From Methylophilus medardensis (GTDB lineage Bacteria; Pseudomonadota; Gammaproteobacteria; Burkholderiales; Methylophilaceae), in NCBI RefSeq assembly GCF_006363915.1, contig NZ_CP040946.1: a DNA stretch of 64,000 nt. The stretch is one strand, 5' to 3'. Positions 60,725-64,000 of this stretch are shown here, piece by piece. The notes beneath the pieces were generated by a model. It searched no databases. It worked only from the letters and a program-made list of their open reading frames with translations, and was not told the DNA's origin. The translations under genes and the position numbers were made by a program. Numbering within the stretch: the stretch's first letter is position 1; the number at the start of each line of letters is the position of its first letter.

Positions 60725-61906
60725 TTGAGCTTAATCAATCAGGTATTACAAAATGTGGAAGCCCGCCAAGGCGGTGCCACCCTAGAGGTGAATGCAGGCG
60801 CCATGTGGGGGGCACAAGTGAAGCCGGTGGTGTCTTACCATGGCAGCGATGCGATGGCCGGGATGACTAAGTGGGCAGGGGGTCTCGTGTTGCTTGCGCT
60901 GATGGTTGGTTTGCTGATGAATGGCCCCAAGCTGCTAGCGCGCTGGATGCCAGCTGCGCCTGCGCCATCTCCGCTGCTATCCGCTTCCGGACAGATTGCC
61001 CCGGTGCCGGTGGCTGTGGCCCAGACGCAACCCACTTTCGAGCATCCACAGTTAACCAAATCGCTTTTTAGCGCTTGGAATAATCCCGTGACTGTGCCGG
61101 TGGCCAGCAAACGCTCCGCCATCGTCGGCGCTGGTCATCAAGCGCGGTCGCCACAAGTCGAAGGTGAGTATTCTATTCGTGCTGTCGATAATACGGCAGC
61201 CAGCACCATGGTCTCGGCCGTTGAGCCGCCATCCGATGTAGTTGCCTTAGTCACACCAACCAAAGCCTACGAGGATGCGTCTGGCGCCAGAGGCGTGGTG
61301 AATAAGTCCGTGCATCCCGAGCAGGAGGTCAACTTGCTGATTCAACGGGCGGTTGATCAAGAGCAAAAAGGCCGATTGAATGAAGCGCTCGTCATTTTGC
61401 GCCAAGCATTAAGTAGTTACCCGCAATCAGAAGATGCAAGACAGTTGCTAGCGACTTATTTGTTTGATGCGCAGCAAGCGCAGGAGGCGGTTGCGCTGCT
61501 GCAAGCGGGGATCAAACAATTTCCTAATCAAATCAGTTTGTCTAAGGCGTTAGCACGTTGGCAGTTGGCACATGCGCAAGCCGAGGGCGTTTTGCTCACA
61601 CTCAAGCCGGTTGCCAACAGCTTGTCACAAGATGCGGAGTCGCAATGGATGTTGGCCATGGCTTACCAACAAACTGGCCAACACAGCGCTGCGCTGCCGC
61701 ACTTTGATCGCGCGACGCAATTGCGGCCCGGGCATGCGCAGTGGATGGTCGCTTATGCCATTTCACTGCAAGCGGCTGGTCAATCTGCCCCCGCCTTGCA
61801 ACAGTTACAACTTGCTTATCAATTGCCTTTAAGTGAGCGTTTGTCAGAGTTTGTTGGCCAGCGCATTCGTCAGTTGGGTGGCACGTCAGTGGTGCGTGGT
61901 GAGTGA
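60725..61906 (+). CDS. mshN: MSHA biogenesis protein MshN-like, TPR repeats
   Basis: A 393-residue bitopic protein. The cytoplasmic start SLINQVLQNVEARQGG is the MshN/GspB-type motif. One membrane helix follows (about 44-65), then a Pro/Ala-rich periplasmic stretch and four to five TPR-like repeats (about 200-380: EQKGRLNEALVILRQALSSYPQSEDARQLLATYL and similar). The only fitting start is TTG at 60725, preceded by AAGGGGA; no ATG yields the conserved N-terminus. Last gene of the pilus cluster, 22 bases before the convergent comF stop. Confidence 0.85.
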   Translation: MSLINQVLQNVEARQGGATLEVNAGAMWGAQVKPVVSYHGSDAMAGMTKWAGGLVLLALMVGLLMNGPKLLARWMPAAPAPSPLLSASGQIAPVPVAVAQTQPTFEHPQLTKSLFSAWNNPVTVPVASKRSAIVGAGHQARSPQVEGEYSIRAVDNTAASTMVSAVEPPSDVVALVTPTKAYEDASGARGVVNKSVHPEQEVNLLIQRAVDQEQKGRLNEALVILRQALSSYPQSEDARQLLATYLFDAQQAQEAVALLQAGIKQFPNQISLSKALARWQLAHAQAEGVLLTLKPVANSLSQDAESQWMLAMAYQQTGQHSAALPHFDRATQLRPGHAQWMVAYAISLQAAGQSAPALQQLQLAYQLPLSERLSEFVGQRIRQLGGTSVVRGE

Positions 61907-61928
61907 GCCGCTAAGCGTGCTCGCAGAT

Positions 61929-62729
61929 TCAATCTACGGTATCTTTTAACGTCCGCGCCAATACCAGCGCTGTGACGCGCTCGGCGCCCGCCTGCTTGAG
62001 TACGTTGGCGACGGCATGCATGCTAGCCCCCGTCGTCATCACATCGTCTACCACCACCACATGTTTACCATGCCATTGTTTGGCAGTCGTAAATGCGCCC
62101 CGCAAATTGCGGACTCTGGTGCGCATGTCCATCCCTGCTTGCGTTTGCGTATCTACGATGCGCGTGCATCCCTCCAGATCTAAAGGCATTGCCCAGTGCC
62201 GTTGCAGCTGTTTTGCCAGCAGCAGGGCGTGGTTGAATCCGCGTTGCCGGAGTCGATTGATGTGCATAGGCATGGCAAGCAACACGGCGGCTTGGTTGGC
62301 ATCCTCGTGTTGCGGCCATTGCGTGATCAGGCTGTCAGTCAAGAGTGGGCTTATAAAAAGCTGTTGATGGTATTTGAATTGATGTAGCAGACGATCCAGT
62401 GGGTAGGCGTAGCGGAAGGGCGCAAACGTGCGATCAAACGCAGGCGGATGTTGCAGGCAACGGCCGCAGAGCGCACCAGCCGCATTGGGCAATGCACACT
62501 GAGGACATCGTGCTGCCGTATACCAAGGCAGTGCTGCAATACAGTCTGCGCAAATGGGGGTATGCGTGAATCCCAAACGCGCCTTGGGTGCCGTGTTAGC
62601 TGCGCACAACAAACATGGCAGCGTCGATGTCAACCAAGCTTTCAGCAGATGGCTGGGTGTGATTTGATTAAATTTTAATCTGTTGTAAAATTTTTTCACG
62701 ATATATTTTAAACAACATATAATTCGCAC
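61929..62729 (-). CDS. comF: ComF-family phosphoribosyltransferase-like protein
   Basis: A protein of the ComF/GntX family. The N-terminal double zinc finger is visible (CLLC, PICADC, CPQCALP, CGRCLQ), followed by RYAYPLDRLLHQFKYHQQL. The C-terminal PRTase fold carries RQRGFNHALLLAKQL and the PRPP loop VVVVDDVMTTGASM. Members act in DNA uptake or recombination in competent bacteria, though many have unknown roles. The start is uncertain: the first ATG (62729) lies over the bioB promoter, and a GTG at about 62699 is a reasonable alternative giving 256 residues. Divergent from bioB. Confidence 0.88.
   Translation of the reverse strand: MRIICCLKYIVKKFYNRLKFNQITPSHLLKAWLTSTLPCLLCAANTAPKARLGFTHTPICADCIAALPWYTAARCPQCALPNAAGALCGRCLQHPPAFDRTFAPFRYAYPLDRLLHQFKYHQQLFISPLLTDSLITQWPQHEDANQAAVLLAMPMHINRLRQRGFNHALLLAKQLQRHWAMPLDLEGCTRIVDTQTQAGMDMRTRVRNLRGAFTTAKQWHGKHVVVVDDVMTTGASMHAVANVLKQAGAERVTALVLARTLKDTVD
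62683..62715. promoter_or_regulatory. Possible BirA-type operator upstream of bioB
   Basis: TTGTAAAAT (62683-62691) and TTTAAACAA (62707-62715) are imperfect inverted half-sites 15 bases apart, the spacing of BirA operators (TTGTAAACC-N15-GGTTTACAA). Left half matches 7 of 9, right half 5 of 9. The region is AT-rich, so chance similarity is possible. Confidence 0.3.
62695..62723 (+). promoter_or_regulatory. Promoter of the bioBF operon
   Basis: A perfect TATAAT (62718-62723) lies 17 bases after TTCACG (62695-62700), a weak -35 element. The predicted start near 62730 leaves a leader of about 34 bases before the bioB ATG. Confidence 0.55.
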
Positions 62730-62763
62730 GTATATTTCATCTATTTTTTATTGCGTGGTATTT

Positions 62764-63795
62764 ATGGAACAACAAACCTCCGCTGCTGCTGTTAGCAGCG
62801 AAATCCAAACTTCTGTCATCAATCTAGATGGCTTAAAACCCTCCAGCGCCTGTCATCCTACTGTTGAGCGCTGGCGTGTTGAAGACATCATGGCACTATT
62901 CGCCTTGCCATTCAATGACTTGCTGCATCGCGCGCACAGCGTGCATCGTGAGCATTTTGACCCGAATGCGGTGCAAGTCAGTACCTTGTTGTCGATTAAA
63001 ACTGGCGGTTGTTCTGAGGATTGTGGTTACTGTCCGCAAGCCGCGCGCTACCACACCGAGGTTGAGAATGAGCCTTTGATGCAGTTGGATGAGGTGCTCG
63101 CCGCCGCCAAGGCTGCTAAAGATAGCGGTGCGAGTCGTTTTTGCATGGGGGCTGCTTGGCGGGGTCCCAAACAGCGTGATCTAGAGCCTGTTCTGAAAAT
63201 GATTTCTGAAGTGAAAGCCATGGGCCTGCAAACCTGTGCGACGCTGGGTATGCTCAAAGAGGGTCAGGCAGAACAACTCAAAGATGCCGGGTTGGACTAC
63301 TACAATCACAACCTCGATACTGCGCCTGAGTTTTATGGCGATGTGATTACCACCCGCACTTACCAAGACCGTTTAGATACACTGGACAGGGTACGTAGTG
63401 TGGCGATTAATGTGTGTAGTGGCGGCATTATTGGCATGGGCGAGACCCGCGCCCAACGTGCCGGCTTGGTTGCGCAATTAGCCAATATGGAGCAGCCGCC
63501 TGAAAGCGTGCCGATTAACTTGTTGACGCAAGTGGAAGGCACGCCACTGCATGGCACCGATGCGCTGGATCCGTTGGAGTTTGTGCGCACGATCGCCATT
63601 GCACGCATTACCATGCCCACTAGCTTCGTCCGCTTGTCTGCGGGTCGGCAAAGTATGGGCGAAGCAGTGCAAGCGTTGTGCTTTCATGCAGGCGCTAACA
63701 GTATTTTTTATGGTGAAAAATTACTCACAACGGGTAACCCTGAAGTGGCGTCTGACAACTTGTTGTTTGAAAAACTGGGCTTGAAGAAAATCTAA
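62764..63795 (+). CDS. bioB: Biotin synthase
   Basis: BioB inserts sulfur into dethiobiotin using S-adenosylmethionine radicals. The radical-SAM cluster motif is intact in SIKTGGCSEDCGYCPQAARYHT (CxxxCxxC). Other hallmarks are FCMGAAWRGPK, TLGMLKEGQAEQLKDAGLDYYNHNLDT, CSGGIIGMGE with the [2Fe-2S] cysteine and the Arg ligand in FVRLSAGRQSM. The ATG at 62764 gives 343 residues, with about 38 unconserved residues before the core. The bioF start overlaps its stop (TAATG). Confidence 0.98.
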   Translation: MEQQTSAAAVSSEIQTSVINLDGLKPSSACHPTVERWRVEDIMALFALPFNDLLHRAHSVHREHFDPNAVQVSTLLSIKTGGCSEDCGYCPQAARYHTEVENEPLMQLDEVLAAAKAAKDSGASRFCMGAAWRGPKQRDLEPVLKMISEVKAMGLQTCATLGMLKEGQAEQLKDAGLDYYNHNLDTAPEFYGDVITTRTYQDRLDTLDRVRSVAINVCSGGIIGMGETRAQRAGLVAQLANMEQPPESVPINLLTQVEGTPLHGTDALDPLEFVRTIAIARITMPTSFVRLSAGRQSMGEAVQALCFHAGANSIFYGEKLLTTGNPEVASDNLLFEKLGLKKI

Positions 63796-64000
63796 TGAGC
63801 AGTCTGCTGGATTATTTAGCCGCCGATCTCGACAAGCGGCAAACGCAGGGCCTGATGCGTCAACGTCGCTTGTTGGACTCGCCGCAGGCTGAGCATATTA
63901 CAGCCAATGGTCAGGCTTTTCTGTCGTTTTGTAGCAATGACTATCTGGGGTTGGCCAATGATCCCGCCCTGGTCGCGGCGTTGCAAGCGGCAGCAACAGA
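63795..64000 (+). CDS. bioF: 8-amino-7-oxononanoate synthase, N-terminal part (cut by window edge)
   Basis: The frame beginning at the TAATG overlap with bioB runs off the right edge after 68 residues. It reads MSSLLDYLAADLDKRQ, then RQRRLLDSPQ and FLSFCSNDYLGLANDPALV. The SNDYLGL segment is the hallmark of the alpha-oxoamine synthase family, and the position after bioB identifies BioF, which condenses pimeloyl thioester with alanine using pyridoxal phosphate. The rest of the biotin operon presumably follows. Confidence 0.95.
   Translation, partial: MSSLLDYLAADLDKRQTQGLMRQRRLLDSPQAEHITANGQAFLSFCSNDYLGLANDPALVAALQAAAT

Noticed and set aside
1..64000. Mobile elements, prophage genes or CRISPR arrays
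   Set aside because: No transposase, integrase, phage structural gene, terminal inverted repeat or regularly spaced direct repeat was seen. Almost all the DNA is accounted for by core-type genes.

Overview
The window is an ordinary, densely packed bacterial chromosome segment of about 50% GC. It holds no insertion sequence, prophage, CRISPR array or rRNA operon. Gene families and gene order (polA near a DUF2782 gene and thrB, BPSS1780-family membrane protein, purH next to dusB-fis, a cstA/ybdD/TIGR03643 cluster, comF divergent from bioBF) point to a betaproteobacterium, probably Nitrosomonadales and perhaps Methylophilaceae. The family-level placement is an inference; no methylotrophy gene lies in the window.

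Layout. 1-8.2 kb: end of mgtE, an MscS-type channel, then on the minus strand ribosomal genes rpmG and rpmB, dut, a YncD/PqqU-like TonB receptor and coaBC; on the plus strand a membrane-anchored HExxH protein and radC; then tRNA-Val(UAC) and a stand-alone ANTAR protein. 8.4-14.4 kb: cstA with its small partner genes, ilvD, a hexose-phosphate mutarotase and a small cytochrome c. 14.4-23.2 kb, minus strand: an amino-acid permease, the run purH-purD-hemF-apeB, the dusB-fis operon and a TetR repressor. 23.2-29.3 kb: a complete RND efflux operon (acrA-acrB-outer membrane factor) whose promoter overlaps an AcrR-like operator. 29.3-44.9 kb: MHS-family transporter, lgt, YkgJ and CinA-like proteins, small membrane proteins, polA, a LOG-family hydrolase, thrB, an EAL-CBS-GGDEF c-di-GMP enzyme, a PglL-like O-oligosaccharyltransferase and uvrD.

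45.8-61.9 kb is the most distinctive region: a 16-kb MSHA-type type IV pilus locus, with mshE and mshG, pilin and minor pilins (A, C, D, O, P), the large tip-like MshQ, then I, a PilN-like gene, J, K, L, M and N. The two halves are in the opposite order to the Vibrio cholerae locus, and mshH, mshF and mshB are not seen. A textbook sigma-54 promoter precedes the major pilin gene. The ATPase MshE carries a full c-di-GMP-binding MshEN repeat, so the EAL/GGDEF enzyme 5 kb away is a plausible regulator, and the PglL-like enzyme a plausible pilin glycosylase. The window closes with comF and the start of the biotin operon (bioB, bioF).

The best candidates for something undescribed are: (i) a roughly 100-nt small RNA near 45.22-45.32 kb, made of hairpins with CU-rich anti-Shine-Dalgarno loops, behind a sigma-E-like promoter and ending in a strong terminator; (ii) the sigma-54/c-di-GMP-controlled MSHA locus with its swapped order; (iii) the short stand-alone ANTAR protein; (iv) the HELLH membrane protein between coaBC and radC.
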